Below are positions 43,303 through 55,500 of a stretch of 64,000 bases of DNA, piece after piece. Both the position numbers and the translations under genes were made by a program. Source of the stretch: Spongilla lacustris (taxonomy: Eukaryota > Porifera > Demospongiae > Spongillida > Spongillidae); NCBI GenBank assembly GCA_949361645.1, contig OX442427.1, forward strand, positions 3,414,016 to 3,478,015, written 5' to 3'. The notes under the pieces were generated by a model. It saw nothing but the letters and a program-made list of their open reading frames with translations, made no database searches and was not told the DNA's origin. Position 1 is the stretch's first letter. The number at the start of each line of letters is the position of its first letter.

Positions 43303-44358
43303 GAAAGCTGATGAGTTTGGACAATGCAACTAACTGGTAATCCTTCCCTTCTGGTATCTCTCTCCCTCTCTCTCTCTATCTATCCCCCCTTCCACCTCTT
43401 TCCTCTCTCCTATTTCTTGATGTAAGCAATATTTTTCATGTACCCTTTTGGTTAGATTTTTGTAACATTTTGCATCAACTACATGTATTGTAGTAGATAT
43501 GCACATGGAGATGTAAATGTGTTGGATGAGCATTGCTAGGGTCTCCAAAAGCTAGAACTAAAGTCCATAGGTGGGCTCCAGCTGCTGAATCCACTACACT
43601 TGTAAGTTTTATAATGGGCTATGATGATAGAATGTGAATAAAGCTTGCCTTGTTTTTTAGCTGGCGTTTCTGCTGTTGTCTGCCATTCTGCTCCAGTCAC
43701 CTGAGCTGTTGAATTTATGCTGGTAAGTGCACCTTACTTGGTACCAAAAATGTCATACATGTAACATACATGTGTATTGATACTCCTATTGTTTAGTTTT
43801 ATAATTACGCGTGTTATTTGCACGTGTGTAATGGGATGATACATAGGCCATAATGGGATGATACATAGGCACTTCCTAAATAGGTTTTTCTGACACTGGA
43901 ATCTGCCTAGTCACTTCAAATTTGATTTGAAGCATGGAAGTAAAGTTTTAACCCTACATTTTATTAATGCTTTTTTAAAATAGAACCATTTCTTATGATT
44001 TACAAGCATATGTACCCATTCTTATTAACGTGTAATATACCACATGGAAAAGAATATCTTTTTAAAAAGAAGTTACAAGTATGCATGACATATCATTGAG
44101 GAGGCATCGTCTGTTTTGAACCCTCCTGCGGAAGTTTAATCATTTGTGATCACAAAGTAATCCAAGTCCACATCAATTAACATATACCATGGTACATGTA
44201 ACTGTGTCGATGTTGGAATTGTGATGTGTGTGTGTGTGTCATGTGGGAGGTTGTAAACACTGATCCTGCTTCTTAAATATCATGCTTGACAACACATGTG
44301 TAAAAAGTCTATATGTACACACACAAAGGACTGCTGCATTATGTGACTGTTTCTCTAG
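43303..44358. other. No gene seen
   Basis: AT-rich. Includes a small CT-rich patch (43355-43405) and a (GT)n at 44228-44240. Confidence 0.4.
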
Positions 44359-44581
44359 TTGCAGAATCGATATGGAAGCATGTCTCACATCCTTGCAGCC
44401 CTGCCCATTGCTCAATATGCAGGATATCTCTGGCCACTCCTGGCACAGAGATTTTGAATATCGTCACACCTGTGGGGAGCTGGAACTAACAAATACCACC
44501 CTAAAGGTCAATTTTACATTATGCCGAGATCTAAGTACTGTTCAGAGGGGAATAGCAGTCCATGGTGCCAGTATGCTCACA
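44359..44581 (+). CDS. Exon of an unrecognised Cys-containing (probably extracellular) protein
   Basis: Acceptor TTCTCTAG and donor GTGAGT bound 223 bp, open in one frame. It reads CRIDMEACLTSLQPCPLLN, HSWHRDFEYRHTCGELELTN, then TTLKVNFTLCRDLS. Six cysteines and two N-x-T/S sites (NTT, NFT) suggest a secreted or membrane ectodomain. No known domain was identified. It ends in phase 0, and the next predicted exon (44765-44910) is open in the matching frame. A decayed duplicate lies at 42563-42732. Confidence 0.5.
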
Positions 44582-44764
44582 GTGAGTTTGTGATACGGTA
44601 TTTTTAAAAACAATATTTATTTAAACTCTTCCAATTCAAATAATTTCCTCGTGGGCTATGTATCATTGCATTGCATTGGAAGAGGGAGTAGAAGGGGAAT
44701 GGGTAGGTTGGCTGCAGTACACTCACTGTAGGGGCTCTACAGTAAGCCAGGCATGTGTTTTTAG

Positions 44765-44910
44765 GTATACATGTGGATGGCTGCTTCAGAGGTTAGTAGT
44801 CACACACACTGCACATACATGCTTCTTAAATGTCATGCTTGGCTGCATTCTAGCTTCTACACCAATGGTAGACATGCCTACATCAGGAAGTTTAATACTG
44901 AACACTTAAG
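44765..44910 (+). CDS. Possible next exon of the same unrecognised gene
   Basis: Acceptor GTGTTTTTAG and donor GTATAC bound 146 bp. In phase 0 it reads VYMWMAASEVSSHTHCTYML, then CHAWLHSSFYTNGRHAYIRK. The open phase matches the preceding exon. Composition is protein-like. Domain unknown. Confidence 0.35.
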
Positions 44911-45094
44911 GTATACATATATACTGTCAAGAGATCAAGTTCGGTTTTATGGATATTCACAGGCTACAGTGATCCTAAAGAACAGAAGTTATCTATTGTG
45001 GAGAAAAGCCATGATCGTTGTGAAGGTCTTGTTACAGCTCCAAGAGCTCTCAATGTTGGAAAGTGGTGACTGTGTTGTCATTCATTCACTATGT

Positions 45095-46445
45095 TGTGTA
45101 TGTGTGGTGGCATATGTTATGTATGTGTGTGGTGTGTATGTTATGTATGTGTGTGGTGTTTATGTTATGTATGTGTGTGGTGTGTATGTTATGTATGTGT
45201 GTGGTGTGTATGTTATGTATGTGTGTGGTGTGTATGTTATGTATGTGTGTGGTGTGTATGTTATGTATGTGTGTGGTGTGTATGTTATGTATTTATGTGG
45301 TGAGTATGTTATGTATGTGTGCGGTGTGTATGTTATGTATGTGTGCGGTGTGTATGTTATGTATGTGTGTGGTGTGTATGTTATGTATGTGTGTGGTGTG
45401 TATGTTATGTATGTGTGTGGTGTGTATGTTATGTATGTGTGTGGTGTGTATGTTATGTATGTGTGTGGTGTGTATGTTATGTATGTGTGTGGTGTGTATG
45501 TTATGTATTTATGTGGTGAGTATGTTATGTATGTGTGTGGTGTGTATGTTATGTATGTGTGTGGTGTGTATGTTATGTATGTGTGTGGTGTGTATGTTAT
45601 GTATGTGTGTGGTGTGTATGTTATGTATGTGTGTGGTGTGTATGTTATGTATGTGTGTGGTGTGTATGTTATGTATGTGTGCGGTGTGTATGTTATGTAT
45701 ATGTGTGTGGTTTGTGTACATGTGTGGTGTGTGCATGTGTATGTATGTGCATGTAGGTGTGTATGTGCATGTTTGTATATGTATGTATGTATTTATGTAT
45801 GGATGGATGGATGGATGTATTTATGTGTGTATGTATGTATGTATGTTTGGATGGATGGATGGATGTATGTGGATGGATGTGTGCATGTGTGGGTATGTGT
45901 GTATGTGTACATGTGGTGTGTGCATGTGTATGTACGTGTGTGAATGTATGTATGGTGTATATGTATGTATGTGTATGTATGTGTATGTATGTGTATGTAT
46001 GTATGTGTATGTATGTGTATGTATGTGTATGTATGTATGTATGTGTATGTATGTGTATGTATGTATGTGTATGTATGTGTATGTATGTATGTATGTATGT
46101 ATGTATTTGTATGTATGTATGTGTATGTATGTGTAATGTATGCATATGTATGTATATGTATGTATGTATATGTATGTACATGAATGTGTGTATGTATACA
46201 TGTGTGGTGTGTGTATGTATGTGTGTAGCATGTGTGCATGGTATGTATATATGTATGTATGTAGAATGGTGATTATAATTATTATTGTGTATGTGTGCAT
46301 GTGAGTATGTGTGTATATTTGTGTATGTGCATGTGTTGGTATTTATGTGTGTACATGTATGTATGTATGTATGTATGTATGTATGTATGTATGTATGTAT
46401 GTGTGTATGTATGTGTGTGTATGTGTGTGTATGTTTGTATGTCTG
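45095..46445. repeat. 24-bp minisatellite then (GTAT)n microsatellite
   Basis: 45095-45715 contains about 25 copies of TATGTTATGTATGTGTGTGG plus TGTG, with a variant unit (TATTTATGTGGTGAG) at 45288 and 45505. The interval of about 216 bp hints at a nine-unit higher-order copy. 45715-46445 is GTAT/GTGTAT/GGAT microsatellite. Large frames in all phases are artefacts. Confidence 0.95.
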
Positions 46446-46619
46446 TCAGTCAGTCAGCATCTTTATTTACACCTGAGCACTGGTGAATGCATCGAGCTTC
46501 TCTTGAAAGTCGTCTTTCTCTTGCTTGGAGGAAAACGTGACCTGAAGAGTCAAAGGTTTATAGACACCTCATGTTTCGCAGCATTGAAAAGCACTTTTTA
46601 TATGTGATCTCGATCTTTA

Positions 46620-47240
46620 AATCAGCTGTCAAGTGACCTGTTAAGCCATGTCATCTAGCAAAGTCCATTGTCAGGGCCCCTGTTGAGTCACATGTCAAGC
46701 CATCTGTCAAGTTAGCTCTTAACCTTTCTAGTCTCCTATTAAGCTATTCACCTGTCAAGCCAAGTCACCAGTTAAGTCACCTATCAACCCAAATCGCCTG
46801 GCAGTCTAGTCACCTGCCAGGCCACATGTTCGATCCACCCATCAACTCACCTGTCGGGTCACTTGTGAAGACAACTGTCAAGATGAAGTCACCTCTCAAA
46901 TCACCTGTCAAATCAAAGCAACATGTCAAGCCAAGTCAACCGTCACCTGACAAATTACCTGTCAGGTCACAGGTCAAGTCATCCGTTATGTAACCTTTCT
47001 AGGTATTCCTCAATCAAGTCACCTCTTGACTTGTTAAGCTAAGTGTCCTGTCATGACAGTTAACCTGTCCAGTTAAAACAGATCACCTACAATTGTCAAG
47101 CCACCTGTCTACTCACCATCAAGCCATTTGTCAAGTCTATTATAGTCACACCATCTGTCAAATAGACTGATAAACCTGTCCAGTCACCTGTCAAGCCAAG
47201 TTAGCTGTGAATTCACCTATCAAGTCAATATATGTCGTCC
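46620..47240. repeat. Degenerate CACCTGTCAAG satellite
   Basis: Dozens of imperfect copies of a unit of 10-13 bp such as AAGTCACCTGTCAAGCCA, spaced irregularly over 600 bp. Each CACCTG is an E-box consensus. Old, diverged simple repeat. Confidence 0.85.
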
Positions 47241-47332
47241 TGTGTTTTATTATGTATAGTCCTGAGTATAATATGTGCACTCCTGTGGAATAATATGTAC
47301 AGTCTCCTGTGGTATATTATATACATGTATAT

Positions 47333-47944
47333 ACAGGGTGTCTACGAAAGAACGCAACGCTTTTGAAAGGGAATAACTTATGATAGGATTAAACAAAAAA
47401 TCTCATATTTTGAAACTGAGTTGGTCGGTTTCCTCAAATTTTTTTCCATCCTTTTAATTGATACATTATTAATCATGCTAATTAATTTTAATAAGCACAA
47501 TAGATTAGCTGATTTTGAAAGTTCGTATGTGTTCACGTATCGATCGTGAAGCTTCGTTCAAAATATTGGATTTTTTTCACATTCACAACTAAAACTGCAA
47601 CCCTCTACCTATTTCTCTTTGCGTACGCATGCGCACACGACCTCGTCCTAAGACTTAATTCTGTGATAAAATAACCAATCTCAATCACGTGATACAATTC
47701 GGAGGCGGATCTTCTTTTTTATTTTAATGCAATGCCCCACCTCCTTCGTGGGTGTTACGAGTCAGTGCCAATTAACATGTTTACATCCGATGTAGTGCGC
47801 ACCAATTAGCACTATCGTACAGACAGGCACTAAACCGAGCGGCAGGTACTACGGGTTGATATGAATTTGACATGTAATGCCATTCTGTGAGTTAGGAAAC
47901 GGAGACGCACACGTTAAACTGTTATTACACAGTACACGCAAAAA
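47333..47944 (+). mobile_element. Putative terminal region of a foldback/DNA transposon
   Basis: After TATATA, the sequence CAGGGTGTCTACGAAAGAAC looks like a DNA-transposon terminus: CAGGGTGT is a common end, and TA is a common target. It lies 0.6 kb outside the provable inverted arm. The partner end would lie beyond 64000 and cannot be seen, so the boundary is inferred. Confidence 0.4.
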
Positions 47945-49530
47945 TGTGCTGGTTGGTAGACTATCGATCAAATTCTTAGGTATCTGACTAATGTTTCAAG
48001 CCTGCAGCTAGGTTTTAGATAAGTTATTGTTTTTTTTCTTTAAAGAGAAGGCATCCCACATCAATTTTTTTAACGACTTAGACAAGCCACTGCACGATGG
48101 TTTCATTTTCATTGTATTACTTTGCAAGCCTGTTAGCTGGGTATGGTTGATTTATGTGATTTCATTTCATGGCATTCAGTAATGAAATTTTTGGATGATT
48201 AGGATGACTTGTTTTTTTTTTTTGTTGTTGTTGTTGCACACAAATGAGCCTATTAGCTGGTTTTCAAATCATGTCTGTGTGTGCATAAATATTGGTGGAT
48301 GCTTTGCTTTAGTATAGACTCTTGTTATGTACCTTTAAAAAGACAACTTATGAGGGTGTAGTTTAAAAATGTTGCAAGCTTTTGTGTATAGAAAATGATT
48401 ATGGTACTTGGAATTTGCAAAAGCATCCTTTGACATTAAGTTGCAAGTGCAATACGGACTATGATAGGGAAGAATGTTATTTAAGAGGATCATAGTGTAT
48501 GTTAAAGAATGTTCTTGGAAACCTGTGAGCTTTTAGCTGTGTCTATTGTTTCTTTGAAAGTAAGGTTAAGGTAATCTCTGTTTAAAAATACACCTGCAGG
48601 TTTTGGATGTTGGGGAATGTTGCGGTTTTTGTTTAAAGAAAGGTGTGCTTTGCATCATTGTTTAAAATTCTTGCTGTTGCTTATGTGCTGGTTGGTAGAC
48701 TATCGATCAACATGTTTCAAGCCTCCAACAAGGTTTTAGATAAATTTTAAGAGAAGACATCTCAGATCAAAAAAAATTTAACGACTTAGACAAGCCACTC
48801 ATGGTTGCATTGTCAATGTGTTACTTTGCAAGCCTGTTAGCTAGTTCCCATATCATGGTGTGCTTAAGTAAGGGTAGGGTTGATTTATGTGATTTCATGG
48901 CTTCAGTAATGGAATTTGCTTGCAATAAGTTGTAATTTTATATAGCTATTTCCTTACCATAATGTGTGCTAACTGCTGCTTATGGATATAGACCCTCTGC
49001 TTTAAGAGTTCCTTCATGCAGAGTGTGCTTAAATTTCTAATTTTGCAACCCATTAGATGATCGATTAGAGATGAATCAAAAAATCCTTTTTTTAAAGCAC
49101 CTAAGATGAGTGCTGTTTTTTAAGATAGGTTGTGCTTAATAAAGTCATGAGTCCTATAGCTAGTTACTACAAATGTAGATCACAATCTGTGCTGTTGCTT
49201 AAGCATGGATACTAGGCTTCCATGTCTAGGAGATACCTGTTATGATTTGAAGAATTACTTTAGTATCGACTAATGTTGCAAGTGGTTTTGTGATGCTTGG
49301 ATTTAAGAGTGGTGTTATTTCGCCATGTTGTGAGCAATTGTGTGTCGAATTAGTAGTAGCATAAAAAGGGTTAAATGTTTGGGAATTCAGCTGTACGTCT
49401 TAAGAAAGCATCATGTTTTGTTAGCTACATGTAGTTCACAGATTATAATATGCTTATGAGTACTACATGTACATGTACATGTACAGTTGCAAGCCTAGCT
49501 TTTAAAAGTTCGAATAAAAGTGTGCCTTCC
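47945..49530 (+). repeat. Left outer arm of the second inverted structure
   Basis: 48056-49530 is matched by the reverse complement of 62525-64000 almost base for base; the sums of coordinates are 112056-112060. Inside the arm, a diverged direct duplication with an offset of about 735 bp is visible: GTGCTGGTTGGTAGACTATC at 47949 and at 48685, then ACGACTTAGACAAGCCACT, then ACTTTGCAAGCCTGTTAGCT. No coding frames. Confidence 0.9.
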
Positions 49531-52500
49531 TACCCCATCCTGTCTCCTCTTGGTCTTAAAATCTGTATTTGATGCGTGAGTGTTGCTTATGAGTACTACC
49601 TGTTGAGGACCCAGTATAGCTATCCATCTTTTCATTGCTTAACAAAGACTTCCTTCTTTCCTTCACCTAGCTTCCTGTCCCCTCTTGATCATAAAATAAT
49701 TCTCTGTGTGAGTGTTGCTTATGAGTATTACCTGTTGAGGGCCCAGTATAGCTAACCCTATTTTTATTACTTGAACAAGACTTCCTTGATTCCTACCCCA
49801 TCCTATTTCCTCTTGATCTTAAAATAATTCTCTGTGTTTTCATGGTGTGTGAGTGTTAGCTTATGATTACTACCTGCTGAGGACCCAGTATAGCTAAGCA
49901 TCTTTTCATTGGTTAACCAAGGCTTCCTACTTTCCTACCCCTTCCTGTCCCCTCTTGATCTTTAAATAATTCTCTGTGTTTGCCTGGTGTGTGAGTGTTA
50001 CTTATGAGTACTACCTGTTGAGGACCCAATATAGCTAACCACCTATTCATTGGTTAACCAAGGCTTCCATCTTTCCTACACTTAGCTTCCTGTCCCCTCT
50101 TGATCTTAAAGTAATTCTCTGTGTTTCGTGTGTGAGTGTTGCTTATGAGTACTACCTGTTGAGGACCCAGTATAGCTAAGCATCTTTTCATTGCTTAACC
50201 AAGGCTTCCTTCTTTCCTACCCCTTCCTGTCCCCTCTTGATCGTAAAATAATTCTCTTTGTGAGTGTTGCTTATGACTACTAACTGTTGAGGGCCCAGTA
50301 TAGCTAACCCTCTTTTTATTACTTGAACAAGACTTCCATCTTTCCTACCCCATCCTGTCTCCTCTGGACTTAAAATAATTTTCTGTGTTTTCATGGTGTG
50401 TGAGTGTTGCTTATGAGTACTACCTATTGAGGACCCAGTATAGCTAACCATCTTTTCATTGCTTAACAAAGACTTCCTTCTTTCCTTCACCTAGCTTCCT
50501 GTCCCCTCTTGATCTTAAAATAATTGTCTGCGTGAGTGTTGCGTTTGAGTACTACCTGTTGAGAACCCAGTATAGCTATCCATCTTTTCATTGGTTAACC
50601 AAGGCTTCCTTTTTTCCTAACCCTTCCTGTGCCCTCTTGATCATAAAATAATTCTCTGTGTGAGTGTTGCTTATGAGTATTACCTGTTGAGGGCCCAGTA
50701 TAGCTAACCCTATTTTTTATTACATGAACAAGACTTCCTTGATTCCTACCCCATCCTATTTCCTCTTGATCTTAAAATAATTCTCTGTGTTTTCATGGTT
50801 AGCTTATGATTACTACCTGTTGAGGACCCAGTATAGCTAACCATCTTTTCATCGGTTAACCAAGGCTTCCTTCTTTCCTACCCCTTCCTGTCCCCTCTTG
50901 ATCTTTAAATAATTCTCTGTGTTTGCCTGGTGTGTGAGTGTTACTTATGAATAATACCTGTTGAGGACCCAATATTGCTAACCACCTTTTCATTGGTTAA
51001 CCAAGGCTTCCTTTTTCCCTACACTTAGCTTCCTGTCCCCTCTTGATCTTAAAATAATTCTCTGTGTTTCGTGTGTGAGTGTTGCGTATGAGCACTACCT
51101 GTTGAGGACCCAGTATAGCTAACCATCATTTCATTGCTTAACCAAGGCTTTCTTCTTTCCTATCCCTTCCTGTCCCCTCTTGATCGTAAAATAATTCTCT
51201 TTGTGAGTGTTGCTTATGACTACTAACTGTTGAGGGCCCAGTATAGCTAACCCTCTTTTTATTACTTGAACAAGACTTCCATCTTTCCTACCCCATCCTG
51301 TCTCCTCTTGATCTTAAAATAATTTTCTGTGTTTTCATGGTGTGTGAGTGTTGCTTATGAGTACTACCTATTGAGGACCCAGTATAGCTAACCCTATTTT
51401 TATTACTTGAACAAGACTTCCTTGATTCCTACCCCATCCTATTTCCTCCTGATATCAAAATAATTCTCTGTGTTTTCATGGTGTGTGAGTGTTAGCTTAT
51501 GATTACTACCTGTTGAGGACCCAGTATAGCTAACCATCTTTTCATTGGTTAACCAAGGCTTCCTTTATTCCTATCCCTTCCTGTCCCCACTTGATCGTAA
51601 AATAATTCTCTTTGTGATTGTTGCTTATGACTACTAACTGTTGAGGGCCCAGAATAGCTAACCCTCTTTTTATTACTTGAACAATAGTTCCATCTTTCCT
51701 ACCCCATCCTGTCTCCTCTTGATCTTAAAATAATTTTCTGTGTTTTCATGGTGTGTGAGTGTTGCTTATGAGTACTACCTATTGAGGACCCAGTATAGCT
51801 AACCATCTTTTCATTGGTTAACCAAGGCTTCCTTCTTTCCTACCCCTTCCTGTCCCCTCTTGATCGTAAAATAATTCTCTTTGTGAGTGTTGCTTATGAC
51901 TACTAACTGTTGAGGGCCCAGTATAGCTAACCCTCTTATTATTACTTGAACAAGACTTCCATCTTTCCTACCCCATCCTGTCTCCTCTTGATCTTAAAAT
52001 AATTTTCTGTGTTTTCATGGTGTGTGAGTGTTGCTTATGAGTACTACCTATTGAGGACCCAGTATAGCTAACCATCCTTTCATAGCTTAACCAAGGCTTC
52101 CTTTTTTCCTACCCCTTCCTGTCCCCTCTAGATAATTCTCTGTGTTTGCATGGTGTGTGAGTATGAGTACTACCTGTTGAGGACCGACTATAGCTATCCA
52201 TCTTTTCATTCGTTAACCAAGGCTTCCTTCTTTCCTACCCCTTCCTGTCCCCTCTTGATCTTAAAATAATTCTCTGTGTGAGTGTTGCTTATGAGTACTA
52301 CCTGTTGAGGGCCCAGTATAGCTAACCCTATTTTTATTACTTGAACAAGACTTCCTTGATTCCTACCCCATCCTATTTCCTCTTGATCTTTAAATAATTT
52401 TCTGTGTTTGCCTGGTGTGTGAGTGTTACTTATGAGAACTACCTGTTGAGGACCCAATATAGCTAACCATCTTTTCATTGGTTAACCAAGGCTTCCATCT

Positions 52501-55500
52501 TTCCTACACTTAGCTTCCTGTCCCCTCTTGATCTTAAAAAAATTCTCTGTGTTTACATGGTGTTTGAGTGTTGCTTATGAGTACTACCTGTTGAGGACCC
52601 AGTATAGCTAACCATCCTTTCATAGCTTAACCAAGGCTTCCTTTTTTCCTACCCCTTCCTGTCCCCTCTAGATAATTCTCTGTGTTTGCATGGTGTGTGA
52701 GTATGAGTACTACCTGTTGAGGACCGACTATAGCTATCCATCTTTTCATTCGTTAACCAAGGCTTCCTTCTTTCCTACCCCTTCCTGTCCCCTCTTGATC
52801 TTAAAATAATTCTCTGTGTGAGTGTTGCTTATGAGTACTACCTGTTGAGGGCCCAGTATAGCTAACCCTATTTTTATTACTTGAACAAGACTTCCTTGAT
52901 TCCTACCCCATCCTATTTCCTCTTGATCTTTAAATAATTTTCTGTGTTTGCCTGGTGTGTGAGTGTTACTTATGAGAACTACCTGTTGAGGACCCAATAT
53001 AGCTAACCATCTTTTCATTGCTTAACCAAGGCTTCCATCTTTCCTACACTTAGCTTCCTGTCCCCTCTTGATCTTAAAATAATTCTCTGTGTTTCGTGTG
53101 TGAGTGTTGCTTATGAGTACTACCTGTTGAGGACCCAGTATAGCTAACCATCTTTTCATTGCTTAACCAAGGCTTCCTTCTTTCCTACCCCTTCCTGTCC
53201 CCTCTTGATCGTAAAATAATTCTCTTTGTGAGTGTTGTCTATGACTACTAACTGTTGAGGGCCCAGTATAGCTAACCCTCTTTTTATTACTTGAACAAGA
53301 CTTCCATCTTTCCTACCCCATCCTGTCTCCTCTTGATCTTAAAATAATTTTCTGTGTTTTCATGGTGTGTGAGTGTTGCTTATGAGTACTACCTATTGAG
53401 GACCCAGTATAGCTAACCATCTTTTCATTGCTTAACAAAGACTTCCTTTTTTCCTTCACCTAGCTTCCTGTCCCCTCTTGATCTTAAAATAATTGTCTGC
53501 GTGAGTGTTGCGTTTGAGTACTACCTGTTGAGGACCCAGTATAGCTATCCATCTTTTCATTGGTTAACCAAGGCTTCCTTTTTTCCTAACCCTTCCTGTG
53601 CCCTCTTGATCATAAAATAATTCTCTGTGTGAGTGTTGCTTATGAGTATTACCTGTTGAGGGCCCAGTATAGCTAACCCTATTTTTTATTACTTGAACAA
53701 GACTTCCTTGATTCCTACCCCATCCTATTTCCTCTTGATCTTAAAATAATTCTCTGTGTTTTCATGGTTGTGAGTGTTAGCTTATGATTACTACCTGTTG
53801 AGGACCCAGTATAGCTAAGCATCTTTTCATTGGTTAACCAAGGCTTCCTTCTTTCCTACCCCTTCCTGTCCCCTCTTGATCTTTAAATAATTCTCTGTGT
53901 TTGCCTGGTGTGTGAGTGTTACTTATGAATACTACCTGTTGAGGACCCAATATTGCTAACCACCTTTTCATTGGTTAACCAAGGCTTCCTTTTTCCCTAC
54001 ACTTAGCTTCCTGTCCCCTCTTGATCTTAAAATAATTCTCTGTGTTTCGTATGTGAGTGTTGCGTATGAGCACTACCTGTTAAGGACCCAGTATAGCTAA
54101 CCATCATTTCATTGCTTAACCAAGGCTTCCTTCTTTCCTATCCCTTCCTGTCCCCTCTTGATCGTAAAATAATTCTCTTTGTGAATGTTGCTTATGACTA
54201 CTAACTGTTGAGGGCCCAGTATAGCTAACCCTCTTTTTATTACTTGAACAAGACTTCCATCTTTCCTACCCCATCCTGTCTCCTCTTGATCTTAAAATAA
54301 TTTTCTGTGTTTTCATGGTGTGTGAGTGTTGCTTATGAGTACTACCTATTGAGGACCCAGTATAGCTAACCCTATTTTTATTACTTGAACAAGACTTCCT
54401 TGATTCCTACCCCATCCTATTTCCTCTTGATCTTAAAATAATTCTCTGTGTTTTCATGGTGTGTGAGTGTTAGCTTATGATTACCACCTGTTGAGGACCC
54501 AGTATAGCTAACCATCTTTTCTTTGGTTAACCAAGGCTTCCTTCTTTCCTATCCCTTCCTGTCCCCACTTGATCGTAAAATAATTCTCTTTGTGATTGTT
54601 GCTTATGACTACTAACTGTTGAGGGCCCAGAATAGCTAACCCTCTTTTTATTACTTGAACAATACTTCCATCTTTCCTACCCCATCCTGTCTCCTCTTGA
54701 TCTTAAAATAATTTTCTGTGTTTTCATGGTGTGTGAGTGTTGCTTATGAGTACTACCTATTGAGGACCCAGTATAGCTAACCATCTTTTCATTGGTTAAC
54801 CAAGGCTTCCTTCTTTCCTACCCCTTCCTGTCCCCTCTTGATCGTAAAATAATTCTCTTTGTGAGTGTTGCTTATGACTACTAACTGTTGAGGGCCCAGA
54901 ATAGCTAACCCTCTTTTTATTACTTGAACAATACTTCCATCTTTCCTACCCCATCCTGTCTCCTCTTGATCTTAAAATAATTTTCTGTGTTTTCATGGTG
55001 TGTGAGTGTTGCTTATGAGTACTACCTATTGAGGACCCAGTATAGCTAACCATCTTTTCATTGGTTAACCAAGGCTTCCTTCTTTCCTACCCCTTCCTGT
55101 CCCCTCTTGATCGTAAAATAATTCTCTTTGTGAGTGTTGCTTATGACTACTAACTGTTGAGGGCCCAGTATAGCTAACCCTCTTTTTATTACTTGAACAA
55201 TACTTCCATCTTTCCTACCCCATCCTGTCTCCTCTTGATCTTAAAATAATTTTCTGTGTTTTCATGGTGTGTGAGTGTTGCTTATGAGTACTACCTATTG
55301 AGGACCCAGTAATGCTAACCATCTTTTCATTGCTTAACAAAGACTTCCTTCTTTCCTTCACCTAGCTTCCTGTCCCCTCTTGATCTTAAAATAATTGTCT
55401 GCGTGAGTGTTGCGTTTGAGTACTACCTGTTGAGGACCCTGTATAGCTATCCATCTTTTCATTGGTTAACCAAGGCTTCCTTTTTTCCTAACCCTTCCTG

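Noticed and set aside
45505..45530. Variant minisatellite unit as a functional insertion
   Set aside because: It is repeated 216 bp earlier, so it belongs to a higher-order copy of the repeat.
44771..46607. Cys/Val/Met/Tyr-rich frames of up to 390 codons
   Set aside because: Produced by the 24-bp and GTAT repeats. Only the first part (44765-44910) has exon-like borders.
50188..53018. Repeated minus-strand frames of 90-100 codons in the satellite
   Set aside because: They have the periodicity of the 138-bp monomer (138 is divisible by 3) and occur only where indels keep the phase. No independent coding signal.
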